Made by a program: the position numbers and the translations under genes. Below, piece by piece: positions 33,101 to 49,243 of a stretch of 64,000 nt of DNA. How positions within the stretch are numbered: the stretch's first letter is position 1; the number at the start of each line of letters is the position of its first letter. The stretch covers positions 432,401 through 496,400 of the forward strand of contig NW_003546256.1 of the NCBI RefSeq assembly GCF_000090795.2. Reading direction: 5' to 3'. The notes below the pieces were generated by a model. It was not told the origin of the DNA, ran no database searches, and saw only the letters and a program-made list of their open reading frames with translations. The stretch comes from Amphimedon queenslandica. Lineage: Eukaryota; Porifera; Demospongiae; Haplosclerida; Niphatidae.

Positions 33101-34670
33101 ACAGACATACATTGGGTTCTGTAGTGAAATGTTTAGGTCCTCTCTCTCGTCATCTGAAGACAAATCAGCGTCCGGTGTACCAGTTGAGCTACGATGGACT
33201 AACGGTGGAGTGGAATTTAGCAACGGGCCAGTCTCTAGATCAGAGGAATCGACCAGAAGTATTGTAGATTGATCAGAAACATTACTAAGAAAGAAAGAGA
33301 GAGAGGGGGGGGGGACAGAAAGGTAGAAGATAGTAACAGATGAATAACAAGTCATGCCAGCAATGTCTGACACATGTTTACCCAATTCTCTCTTTACTAT
33401 GACTGGCAGTGATATCATTATCCTTTGGTCAATGCCCCGTAAATAAGAATTGTATTGTCTTGATATGAAGCCACAATTACATTTAACAGGATTAATATTC
33501 AATTAATGATAATAATAACAAAATCCATTTTCTCACCTGACATTGGTGAGAGGTTTCCACGTGTTTGATCTATTAAGTAAAAACAAATGCCATTTTGGAT
33601 CTTTATTGACGGAAGGACTCAAATCGAATAGATTAATGAAGAGCTGCTTTATAGTACTGAGAGTAATAGGAGAAGGCAACGGACACCTACGCATGTCTGC
33701 ACCATAACGAAGATAGATACATTCTAACGGAAGGAAAATAAAACATTTAAAATGATTGTTGATAATATTATGCTATATCCAGTGATATAAAATGATTGCA
33801 TTATTATTATTGAATTATACATATTAAATCATGCCTGACTTAAGTACACATGCATTATTAGCATGCAAAAGTAAAAATGTAAATATAAATATATGAACTG
33901 TATGCTTGACAATGTGTAGTGTTATAACGAAAGAGTGTACCAATATGTGCTACCATTGGAATGATCAACAAAGAATGTTTACATACACGTACATGCATCC
34001 CACTGATAATGATCTGCTATGTATCCTTACCGCTGTATTTTGAAGAGATGCGTCGATTAGTGACTGCCTTTACTGGAGGCTCTGAAGAGCTTGTACTGTT
34101 TATGAATACATCAGGAGGCTTGGGACCATCTCTCACTCCAACTCTCATCCCTTGTATAGCATCATCCAAAGACTATGTACAAATAAAACATAACCTCTTT
34201 ATTAAGGACAACATGATAAAGGTGCTTTTATATAAGCAAGAGTACATTATGTGCTCTTGATATAAGTATAACTATGGAGTCCTGGTTAGTACTGATTAGA
34301 AAATTCATTGTAGAGGTGTCCTTATTTCAGGGTGTGTATAAGATCATTGCTAGCATGAAATGTTCATTTGTTTATAGCATATTTACACTGCCTTGCTCTA
34401 TAAGGCAACATGTTTACACTGTAGCTATGTTCTTGGATCAACACATTAAGTAATATTGCCATTCGATATTGCAACACAATAAAAGTATTTAATCTATTCT
34501 TTTTCTCTTACTATTTCATTTGGGCCGAGGATAATCTTAGTCTGTTCATTGAATATCTTAGCTGCCTCTTCCAGCTGCTGGCTCATCTCAGAGTCAGTGT
34601 GAAGGGTGTGACGCCTCCTCTGTCCTCCTCCTTTTTCCTTCTTAGCTCGTCTTAAGCGAAACTCTGGCAT
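30131..34670 (-). CDS. p140Cap/SKT-like (SRCIN1/KIAA1217 family) coiled-coil scaffold
   Basis: Ten exons: 34512-34670, 34031-34172, 33537-33723, 33111-33284, 32753-33042, 32538-32655, 32339-32469, 32181-32256, 32040-32123 and 30131-31964; about 1064 aa. An N-terminal segment CIYLRYGADMRRCPLP with ITLSTIKQLFINLF resembles the AIP3/Bud6-like N-domain of p140Cap and SKT. A coiled coil (SGLQKEISFLKRKHQLEIQELR) and the region EEQIMKEEAKKLAAATEACKILKETFTTLQQ resemble the FLKEEP…KL block of the same family. The large last exon encodes a highly charged Glu/Arg coiled coil (about residues 500-760), then a Ser/Pro-rich tail with PPPLPPPPVSY-type runs. Vertebrate relatives link Src/cortactin signalling to the cytoskeleton. 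I start at the first ATG of exon 34512-34673; further coding exons upstream are possible. The charged coiled coil is not typical of vertebrate members. Confidence 0.65.
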
Positions 34671-35807
34671 AACCTGAAATAAAGATAAAGAAGAGAGAGA
34701 AAGAGAAAGAGAGAGAGGAGAGAGAAAGGGTGGAAGAAATAGGAATAATGTGTCTGTGTGATATAATTGTATTTTTTATGGCTATAGTAACACCAGTGAG
34801 GCTAGGCTGATGGAATGGTATAAAGAATTTCAATTATGCGCAATCTGTTATTATTGGTTTCAGGCATTCAAAAAACACACACACACACACACAAAATATG
34901 TTGCCAAAGAGGAAGGAGTATCTGTCAGTGTGTACATTGTTTGTTAAAAAAACATTGAGGCACACCAAATATTTGTGGTTTTTATTTTACCACACCAAAA
35001 TTTCTTATCTGAATTATTTGGCAGCCAGAGGCAGAGGGAGCGAGTGATGTTAGTACAATGTAACAGACACTTGTCTCTTTTACAATTCTCATTATTTGAA
35101 ACAAGCCCACTAATAACGATAACACCTGGACATTCCATAGATGACATCCAAACCGCCTTCACTATGCACCATTGGAAGGGAAAGCTCATCAATTTACTGT
35201 AACTGTTGTCATATAGAGTTACAACAGTGCATACTGATGGTGGGAATACTGGCAATGAATATATACCACATAGTTACTCCTCCAAGTTTAGAGTGACATC
35301 TTTCTAATCACAAAGGATGTGTACCTGTCATGTTAAGCTACAGGGAGGGCTGCTCCCCGTACAGCTCATGCAGAGAGAAGCTTACAGAAGAGCAAAATAT
35401 ACAGCTTATAGACGTATATACATGATTATAAATATAACCCAAGAGCTAATGAGGCTCAAAGTCTGTGTAGTGTTATTTTTACCTTTTCGGATCACGCTTC
35501 TGGCTTGGCGATATTTTTTCTTGACAAGACAACTCTTTATAGTATCACAAAACTCCCCTAAAAGCCTTTTAATATCAGCGGAACCAACTCTGTCTGCTTG
35601 CTCTGCCAAAATGAGAGGAAAAAGACAGTGATTTGCTTACTTCAACTGTAACAATGCGTGGGAGGGAAAATTCAATAAGGGCGTGGCTGCCCAGTCTTAT
35701 ATAATAGGATTCATGACCTATCCCATATCATAATCATAAAAATCAACTGAATTAATTATGACACTAAAAAGAACTTTAATTAAATAAGGTCCCAAATCAC
35801 ATTAGTT
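34671..35807 (-). other. 5' region of the p140Cap-like gene, possible leader exons
   Basis: A TATATAAG box lies at about 35697-35704 (minus strand). It is followed by a possible donor (GTTGAA|GTAAGC), then a good acceptor before 35608 and a donor at about 35421, which would define a leader exon. The frame in that exon (…SADIKRLLGEFCDTIKS) is open for about 60 codons but has no ATG and an upstream stop, so I treat it as probable UTR or an unresolved exon. The 34975-35202 stretch is open on both strands but matches nothing I know. Confidence 0.35.
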
Positions 35808-37592
35808 CTACGGTTCGAGCTGCTCTATGAGCTCTTGAAGAGAAGAGGCCAAACGCTTACAATTGACCTGATGAATGAACTCATTTCCATTCCAAGACTC
35901 TTGCTCCAGTGCTTTCAATAAAGAGGCATTGTGCTCATTGAGAACCAATGCATTCTTAACACTCTCACTTAGAAAAGATGAAGACAGAGAGCTTTCAGAA
36001 GAAAGGGAAGGAGGAGGAGGAGGCATGTTACATACATCCATTAATGATTTAAGGCTCTGAACAGCTTTAGAGGAAGAGGGCTCACTCTCATTGCCAGCTC
36101 CTCCAGACTCCTTCTTCTCTTCTTGTTTCTTCATGCGCGATGCTAGGACGGGGTTCTTTGCCTGCCCGAGAGGTTTCAAGTAAAACCCAGTGTCATCCCG
36201 ACGGAAGTTTTGGAGGAGTTTAGCGTGAGCTCCCTGGACTTCAACAAGAGCGTCTTTATCCGATATGAGATAAGGAGAATTAAGATCACGATTAGGCGAG
36301 GCATTCTGAGCTAGCCAAGGATGATGAAGGACTTCTTCAATGGAGAGTCTCTCGCTCGGTTCCACACACAACATCTTCCGAATCAAATCCTTAGCTTCAT
36401 CAGTCACCGCCTTCCAGTCATTCTCCGGAAAATCGAAATCAGCACTCATTATCTTCTGCTTCATGCGATTGCTTAGTGCCTGATGTGGCACTTCAGAATA
36501 GAATGGAGGATAGCCGCAAAGCATAATGTACATGATGACGCCAATGGACCAGATGTCACAGCTCTTGTCGTAATAGTAAGGAGTTCGGTGCTTATAACCA
36601 GACAATGACTCTTTCTGTCTCTTCTGGGCCTCAAGGACTTGAGGGGCAACGTAATAAGGAGTGAACTGAGGCGTCTTTAGGTCTCCGTTGTCAACTTTTG
36701 CGAAACCGAAATCGGATAATTTGATGACGACATCCTCAGGGTTTGACGCGGGCTTTAATAAGAGTAAATTCTCTGGTTTGATGTCCCGATGAGCAATGTT
36801 TAGACGATGACAGAACTGGACTCCTCTAACGATCTGTAATATGTACTTGCTGGCCTCGTGCTCGGTGAAATGATGACGCTTTGAGATATAATCAAAGAGT
36901 TCTTTACCCTCCATCAATTCCATCACTAGTAGTATCCTTTTCTTTGGGCTCAGTTCGCCAGGCTGTTGGATCTCATTGCGATATATATCAACTATTCTGA
37001 CGATATGATCACCTCCACTACAGCGCCTGTTCAGGACAAAAATAAATTTAAAAATAATTATCATTAATATTTATGAAATACAACATTGTTCATTTTTGAG
37101 TAACTTTAAAAATTCGTAAAAAAAACTTAAATTTGATCGGAATTAGTTCAAACTTGCTACATAACATAAGAACATGTATATGTGTCGAAAACATTAATAA
37201 AATTAATTCCAATTGACTAACATTTTGAACCATTATGTGTATGCATGTTCAGTTTCCTCCCTTTCTAATGGACCATTCAAATTAAGTAAAATTAATACAA
37301 TTTAATTCATTTTATTTAAAATTAATGGCCTCATGCATGAGTGCCAAAAAATTCATGCAAAACAATGCTCATAGCATAACTCTTACCAATGAAGTGTGGC
37401 TTCAATCTCTGCCTTCTTTCTGTCGCTACGATCCAAGAGCAGCTTAAGAGCGTATTCTTTACCAGTTGCCCGGTGTATACAGAGGCGGACTGGACCGCTC
37501 ACTCCAGTACCTAAACTGCGGTTCCACTTTATCTCATAATCGTCTAAAATGGAGGTTTTCTTGAACTCTGGGTCTCTCTCGTACTTTGACAT
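35808..37592 (-). CDS. MAPKAPK5: MAP kinase-activated protein kinase 5 (MK5/PRAK)
   Basis: Two exons, 37387-37592 and 35808-37026, give 474 aa, matching human MK5 (473). The kinase domain is complete: glycine-rich loop GTGVSGPV, Lys50 in YALKLLLD, HRDIKPENLL (Asp150), DFG at 174-176 and the MK5-type activation loop LKTPQFTPYYVAPQVLEAQ with the p38 target Thr187. The MK5-specific C-terminal helix follows (VEVQGAHAKLLQNFR), then a basic docking-type stretch ASRMKKQEEKK and a Ser-rich tail. MK5 is activated by p38 and atypical ERK3/4 MAP kinases and shuttles between nucleus and cytoplasm. No split of the kinase domain other than the one intron after LHW. Head to head with GCN5. Confidence 0.95.
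37085..37190 (+). repeat. Palindrome-core repeat, fragment (locus 6)
   Basis: Lies in the MAPKAPK5 intron. It contains 'gagtaactttaaaaattcgtaaaa', 'gatcggaattagttcaaacttgctacataacataagaacatgtatatg'. It is truncated before the palindrome. Confidence 0.7.
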
Positions 37593-38098
37593 AAGCGAAA
37601 GATTTTGCGGCTTTGATCTGAAGATTTTAGGATAAACATTGAAAGAGAAAGTCCAAAGTTTAATTAGTATAGTAAATGGGACGACAATAATAACCGAGTA
37701 AACATGTTATTTATTCGAATCAGAACAACACATTAAATTAGGAGTAAATATCACAAATTTTATAATGGCACAATGATAAAAAAAAAACAGTACAATAATA
37801 ATTAATAAATGGAAGCTCTCATTTACCTTTTTCTATTGATAAGGTTACCCGTTATGGAGCCGAAGAGAAGACTGGCGACTGGTAGAGTTAATAGTGCTTC
37901 TTCCCTCCTTTGCAGACGAGAGTACGACCAGAAAGGAAGTTTATATACAAAGTCGATTGCACCAGAAACTCTACCTCAGCGTCAGCAAATTCTGTAGACT
38001 AGACTGTATGTACAAGATCAATTAATTTTTCTCGACCACGCCCACAAGACCACAATGAATATTAATTAGTCTATACGCATGCGCAGTATAAAACTGTC
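37593..38098. promoter_or_regulatory. Divergent 5' region, MAPKAPK5 (-) / GCN5 (+)
   Basis: The two ATGs are 506 bp apart. The GCN5 side ends in CGCATGCGCAG at 38075-38085, which contains the GCATGCGC motif typical of NRF1-type promoter sites. On the MAPKAPK5 side, AGAAAAAG|GTAAAT near 37827 could be the donor of a non-coding first exon. The open frame 37809-37997 on the plus strand is unlikely to be a gene. Confidence 0.4.
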
Positions 38099-42907
<4,809 letters not shown>

Positions 42908-43185
42908 TTAATTTTAGTGGAACTTCATAATTTCATTCTGATTCATACTCTGATTCATACTGATACACTCATTCCTGATCAACTTTGAATTTAAATTTTT
43001 TTAATACACAAAAATGATTAACTTATTGATGATAATAAATGAGAGAAAAATAATTGTTATTATATTAAACCTGATTATTGAATGCATAAAATTTATATCA
43101 TTTTAAAAATAATAATAATGATGTCTTCATATTTATCATAATACCTTGCTATTAATGGGTGGATTTATTATAATTATTTTAATTG

Positions 43186-43998
43186 CTAAACATTCCAAAA
43201 AGGAACATTTAGATATTGTCTCAAAAAGAAAATGGAGAGAAAGAAGAAGACAATCCCATTGACTAGAACCATCTTGTAACTAATAGACCAACCAGTTCTG
43301 ACCACCACTCCCTCTGTTTTAAACCTCCTGTAATATATAAACTGATCATAAGCAGTGTTAATGTGAAAGGCTGCTACCTTTTGGGAGATATTGGTGAGAG
43401 GGGATAGAGTCCAGGGGTATGCGAGTCATAAAAGACAGAGAAATAAGTAAATAATGAAACTAGTACGCCAATTAGTAAAGAAAATGAGCAAGCATTGAAT
43501 ACATCTAGAAAGAGAGAGAGAGAGAGTTGACACGTATTTGTATCAAGTTGTATGTACATGTATGATATGTTATTATTATTTTTACCTAAAATAAAGACCC
43601 CACCTCTATAATCCGCCCAAAATGGGAGAGAGCAATTATTGATAGCTTCCGACGTAAAGATTAAAGGAATATCTAAGAATATTATAATAAAATTTTAATC
43701 ACAGATAGTATATATAATAATTATAATGTATATACATGTTTTATTTTTGTAATAATTATACAATCATTTTTGTACCTTCCTCGATTAGTTTACTTATGAT
43801 TCCCTTAACATTAGTCTCTGACTCTTGGTGAAGTAGTGATGGTAGTAATATGGCGAATAACAGTAAGAGTGATATCACAACGAGTCCTGTGAGACTAGGA
43901 GGGCCCCTGTCGTCTCTCCTCCTTAGGGGCCTTCTCCTTAACCTCTCACCAAACAATGGCCGGGCCAAAGATGGAGTAGAAGAAGGATTGGACAACAT
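43186..43998 (-). CDS. Small four-pass membrane protein, TMEM179-like
   Basis: Four exons agree in phase: 43776-43998, 43586-43672, 43378-43504 and 43186-43327, giving 192 aa. A basic, proline-containing cytoplasmic N-terminus (GERLRRRPLRRRDDRGPP) precedes a strong membrane segment (LVVISLLLLFAILLPSLL). A polar loop with IPLIFTSEA...CSLPFWADYRGG follows, then VFNACSFSLLIGVLVSLFTYFSVF, and a last hydrophobic helix VLVNGIVFFFLSIFFL near the C-terminus. The order helix, FTSE motif, aromatic/cysteine loop, NACxFSxxxG helix resembles the TMEM179 family, whose function is poorly known. This is a tentative match. It lies tail to tail with GCN5 (278 bp) and head to head with MINDY4 (165 bp). Confidence 0.6.
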
Positions 43999-44163
43999 GG
44001 AGAGGCTACAGAGAGGGAGGGAGGGAGAGTATAAAGAAACAGGATCTTGTAATAATTACTTTAGTTCATTCATTAAAGGTAATTAAGGTTGCCATGGCAA
44101 TAGGATATTAATTAGCTAAAATTTATTTGCCGAATCGGCAATTCAGCATAGAGATTCCTCAAA
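43999..44163. promoter_or_regulatory. 165-bp divergent promoter, TMEM179-like (-) / MINDY4 (+)
   Basis: Only 165 bp separate the two start codons. The interval includes GGTTGCCATGGCAATAGG (44087-44104), close to the inverted GTTGCC/GGCAAC arrangement of an RFX X-box, and an AT-rich stretch. The X-box reading is inference. Confidence 0.45.
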
Positions 44164-47100
44164 ATGGCGTCGAGTAGTGTTCACTCTGGCAAAGTTGATC
44201 CGGCCATTTTAAGAACCAGTGATGGAGGAAGAAAGAAAAAAGTAGAGGACGTCAGTATTGCATTAGTTAGAGAATATCTTAGTAGGAAAGTGAGTGAAAA
44301 TTATAGTTATTTATAATTTTAAATGCATACACACACCCCCTCCTTCATTGTGTAGGGCTACAAGTCAACATTATCAGCACTAGATACTGAAGTACCACGA
44401 ACAGAAGAGAGGTAATGAATCACCCACTTATTAGTTATATAGTTCCTTTCAGTATTAGTAACCGTAGTGTTCTGGTGAAAGAAGCTGGTGTGGTCAACAT
44501 AATGAAGTCAAATAAGGTAATCATTAATCTACTATGCAATTCAAAAGTAAAATAATGTGGTTTAAACTTTGATGTCTCCTAACTGTACATATGTATGGCA
44601 GAAATTTTTTTGAAAGTGATAATTTCCCAAAATAAAATTCATAACTATAGAATCTTGAAGACTATAGACGTAATGAATAATTTATAAATGTGATATTGTG
44701 TCTTGTTTTATCCTTTAGAAACAGCCAGATCCTTATAGAACTATCATTGAAGCTATTGTTAATAATCAGCTTGAGACCACACCCACTACTCTGACCACAC
44801 CCACCAACCCGACCACACCAATTACTCCAACCACGTCTGTACGAACACCACCTACTCCTACATCAACCACACCCATTACTACACTGACCACACCCATTAC
44901 TGGTCCCTCCCGTACAATCAACAAAACAAACGGCAAACCGGTCACTTACTCAACCACACCCACTATAACGACATCTGCTAGAATAACCACACCCACCTCC
45001 ACTTCAACGTTAGATAGTACTAAGAAAGTAACAAGGTAACCATAAAAATTAATTATTTTCATCTTTTCCTTCTCTTTTGTCTTAGGTATCAAAGTGAAGA
45101 TGATTCTAGTAAATCTATTGGTACCAAGATAACTAATGTAACTGATCATGAATAATTAATGATTAATAATAATAATCAATTGATTATTAGGATGGTGGGC
45201 TGCTGTTGTATGAAGACATTGAAGAGGACAGTTCCTTTCTTTTAGATGATAAAGTGGTTTCTCATTTGTTCAGCAGTAGCAGGAACAGTAAAGGAGAGCA
45301 AATATCTTATAATACTGCTATAGTCAGTGACACACATACATGTACACATGCACATTGTGTACATGTACTTTAATTATAGCTAGAAAATTTGATAAATTGC
45401 CTTCAAATATGTTTGGTGCATTCAAATCTTTTGGCAAAATTGAGCGTAATACACTGGTTTTAAATATACTGTTGTGCTAACTGCAGCTAGTGTGCTATAT
45501 CTTAAAAGCTTGTGTCCAAAATCACTCATTAAAATTGAGTACATGTATGTACAATAAAGAGATTGAGGTATCAACTTTTTTGATGAAAGACCATAGCTCA
45601 AAGGTCAAAAATGTAGTAAAAGGTCACATCCTCACATGATGCCCACATGAACTCCTTATAATATGGTATATAAGTAGTTCATGTGATTGTCAGTAATTGG
45701 CATCATGTGGATGTTAAGTCATGCTGTCAAGGGATATACACTACCTATGGAAGTATTGTCATGCGCTAGTAGTTATTCCTAGACTGTCTACATGTATGAT
45801 AATATTACCAGGGTGGTTTCCCACAAAGCGTTCTAAGTGAGCTAAATAGCATGCTTTGTGAGCTGACAATTAAGCCAGTACATGGCATTTGGAGCAACTT
45901 CAAAAATTCATTAAAAAATCCAAATTTGATCGAAATTAGGGAAATCCTGTATCACACACATACATACACAGTTTCCTGACCTACACAATGAACTTCCTTT
46001 GTTTATAATATCACACACCCAGTGTATACATGTACATATACATGTGTGTTTGTTTACTCTAGTGTATGTGTGTGTATATAGTAAACCTATTAACATAGCA
46101 ACATTAACATACATGTACATACAATTAACATATGATTGCTTATGTACGTCACACATGTCATGCATGACCTTTTTAGGACATTTTATATATTTTTAGAAAT
46201 TAAGGGAGGTTGTTTTTGGCTCAGCAACCACTCACTCGTTTAACAGCGAATGGAGGAATCAAGGATTTGTATTTAATAAAGAAGTACCATCACTCAGTTA
46301 TGGGCTTGTACAGCACAAGGTTCGTATTTTATTATAACAGATAAATTTAAATCCCTTTTTTGCCCTTTCACAATCCTATCTCTCATTCTCTTTCTCTCTT
46401 TCCCTGTCTCCTTCTTTCCCTCACCTTCTCTCTCCTTAGGGTGGCCCTTGTGGAGTGTTAGCTTGTGTTCAGTCATACATCATAAAGAATATGCTATTTG
46501 CTGATGGAGCAAATAGTGCTGATGGATCTACTGATGCAATGTAATGTCATATCCTGTCCTTCCGGGTATATAAGCTTGTATTCTCTTCTTTTTAGACCTT
46601 TTATTAATAGAAAGGAGCAGAAGGAGCTCCTCTGTAAATCCCTTGCTCAGATACTGTGGAAGGCCGGAGAGAGAAAGAAAGCAACAGTGACAGTGTGAGT
46701 GAGACAGACAGACAGTGAGACAGACAACAGATAGACAGATCTGTGACTCTGCGTGAGTGTGTGTGACTGTGTGTGCCCATGAAAGTGTATGGTACATTAG
46801 ATAATATGTCTGCCTATGCAGTAGATCATGGTCCCCTCCTGTTAAATCACTGACTGTCAGGAGCAGATCATATTATCCAGATCAACTTACTGAGCTGGTC
46901 AGTGATTTCATTATAACTTCTCTCTTTCACCTTTATGTCTCTTCCTTCCCTTCCTCTCTTTCTCTCAATAGCTAGTCGTACATTCGTTCCTTGACTTTGA
47001 TCAGTTGCAATTATTCTTGCTCGAGTATGTTGATCAGGTAATTACAGTAGTTATTTGTCTTATCATTGTGTTTTATTTTGGGCAGTTTATTTCTGCTGAG

Positions 47101-49086
47101 GAAGAAAATGCTGGCTGTATTCTCTTCCTATATTCAGTTATATTAAGCAGAGGAGTGGAAAGGTGCCAATCTATTTTTAAAACAATGACACATGTAATGT
47201 ATACATGTGGCTTATTGTGACTGAAGCATGATCAGAGCATGAATGACATGTGCATTGATTAGTCATAATATTATGTTAAGACAATGCACTAACAGTATTC
47301 ATAGCTTTTTATTGAGTTATGAAAACAATCCTTTTTCGTCACTGTTCTGAAATATCATAGTTCTTGTTTATCATTGTGAATTGTATCATAGTTGATATTA
47401 TGTTGTTACTATTTTTAGATTGAAGACTGATTTCGATGATGCTAATAATACTAAACTGCTTGGTGCCCATGGCTATTGCTCTCAAGTAATAATAATGAAT
47501 AGTTTATTTAATGGAGAATGAGAATTAGTGGATTGCCTTATATGGACATGTACATATACAATAGCTGCAGATTTATCGAGTATAAAGCTATCACCTTAGC
47601 CCTTGTTCATCATTCTACTTGTGTGAAATAGTACTAAATATAGTAAAATATCACAGTTCTTCCTAGTTTGGCAAAAATTGGTAATGATAGCTTTTTATGT
47701 TAGATTGTGCATTGTTTTATCATTAGCTTTTTAAATTACATTTACATTCTTTCCCTTATTAAGTAATATCTCATGTGAAATGCATTCTTTTTCCATGGGA
47801 TTGCTTATCTTGTTCTCTTTCCCTTTCTCAGGAGCTAGTTAACTTGTTTCTCACTGGAGCAGGTACCTCTAATACTTTCAATGGAGACATTGTAATCGAT
47901 GAAGGAACAAGAGTACGTGATACCGATAGTGCCCTGGGGGAGTATTTTCCTTTTTTCTTCCCTCATTTTTCCTCTTTCCGTATCACTTGATCCTCGATCT
48001 CTTTTCCTCCCTCACTCTATTAGGACTCACAGAGATTGAAAGGTTTATATGCACAAAGTGAAATAGGCTACTTAACGTTATTCGAGTATTATGGCAGCTG
48101 CAAAGTGAGTCATTTTTTATCCTCAAGCTCATATACACAATGAGTGGAACTGCATGTATTGTATACTGTACATGTATCTACATCATGTATGATAACTTTT
48201 CATATGAATGTGCATGTAGCTTTTATTATATTCATGATGTGTTTCCTACTGGGGCTGGGGGGAAATCACAACAATAAAATCATTTCTCATATGATTTGTA
48301 TAGTCTAAAAAGTTTTGTTGTTGTTACACAAACATGTTTACCTGTATTTGTTTGTGCATGTGTATGCTTGTTGTGTGGGAAATGCCGACCTAAAGATACC
48401 CAATGATATCATTTCCCACGCAACAAATGCATGTACATGCACAGACATCATTGGACATTTCTTCCACTTTAGGTTGGTGAATTTTATAAAAGTCCGGTTT
48501 ATCCTATATGGGTGGTTTGTTCTGAAAGTCATTTTACAGTCATATTCAGTCTTAATAAAGATATTGTGGACAAGAACAGGTAGGGGAGAGGGGAGAGAGA
48601 GGCAGTGATTTGTTGTGATTTTAACGTTCAAGCCTTTATTTTTTCTTTGCAATAGCTGTCTGATATTGCACGACCAGGTGTATAAGCTAGTATTATTACA
48701 TCATTTGTATTTGTTGTTTGTCTGTATTGCACAAGCTGCTTATCTGGTTTCTTATTAATTTTTTATCTTATTGCATCATTTTGTAGCTGTTTTTCAATAA
48801 TCGAGTTTAATATTCATTATTATGATGGCCTTGGGCAATTTATGGAACCAGTTATACTTAACTTAAGTGAGTTTTAAAAAAGCATTTTAAAAAATAAATG
48901 TTTATTGTTTTTAGATCTGTCACAGAGCGTCACTATGATTTCATTAAACCTTGAACTAATGCCACCGCTTGAACTGACCTTGCATACAAAGTCAGTTCTA
49001 AAAATAGCGATGATGATGTGTATAAAGGTCACCTTTTGTCTAGGTGGAAAGGTCAAATAAATTGGTCATGTGACAAAATCTATTGA
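44164..49086 (+). CDS. MINDY4: Deubiquitinase MINDY4 (FAM188B)
   Basis: Twenty exons: 44164-44289, 44356-44411, 44453-44516, 44719-45035, 45086-45137, 45191-45322, 46197-46319, 46440-46540, 46596-46694, 46822-46897, 46972-47037, 47086-47162, 47419-47485, 47832-47912, 48024-48104, 48473-48579, 48656-48677, 48806-48866, 48915-48990 and 49044-49086; 608 aa. The LisH-like N-terminus (ALVREYLSRKGYKSTLSALD, then SISNR) is that of MINDY4. A Thr/Pro repeat linker follows in exon 4. The catalytic domain has FGSATTHSFNSEWRNQGF, YGLVQHKGGPCGVLA with nucleophile Cys294, and the His526 motif ESHFTVIF; it ends KWKGQINWSC. The family cleaves Lys48-linked ubiquitin chains. Weak points are the GTCAGT donor of exon 6 and the TCGAG acceptor of exon 18. 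Confidence 0.9.
44755..44995 (+). repeat. Threonine/proline-rich coding repeat in MINDY4 exon 4
   Basis: Imperfect tandem ACCACACCC(A) units encode TTPTTLTTPTNPTTPITPTT-type sequence. It forms a low-complexity linker between the LisH-like region and the catalytic domain. Confidence 0.85.
45820..45935 (+). repeat. Palindrome-core repeat, fragment (locus 8)
   Basis: Lies in the 874-bp MINDY4 intron 6. It contains the lead-in 'ttcccacaaagc…gtgagctaa' and 'gtacatggcatttggagcaacttcaaaaattcattaaaaaatcc', then stops at 'gatcgaaattag'. The rest of this intron has CATGTACA-rich low-complexity DNA and no other gene. Confidence 0.7.
48991..49043 (+). other. 53-bp intron of MINDY4
   Basis: GTCAGT donor and GTCTAG acceptor. 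Removing it joins HTK to WKGQINW, as in other MINDY4 C-termini. Read-through of the intron would give a stop soon after, so splicing is needed. Confidence 0.75.
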
Positions 49087-49243
49087 TTTTATATTGTAGT
49101 ATACACGTCATTATTATGCATTATTATTATTATTATATTCATCAGGATATGGGAGGGGTGCTAGTCTTATGATATGATGTCATAATCACATCATGTTATA
49201 AAAGCATGCATGGAAAGCATGGAAACATAATTTTTTTACTAAA

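Noticed and set aside
37809-37997. 62-codon open frame between MAPKAPK5 and GCN5
   Set aside because: Lies in a shared 5' region, with no recognisable domain; the splice-like signal there fits a MAPKAPK5 leader exon better.
46528-46797. 89-codon minus-strand frame
   Set aside because: Antisense to MINDY4 exon 9 plus GT-rich intron; amino acid composition is repeat-driven.
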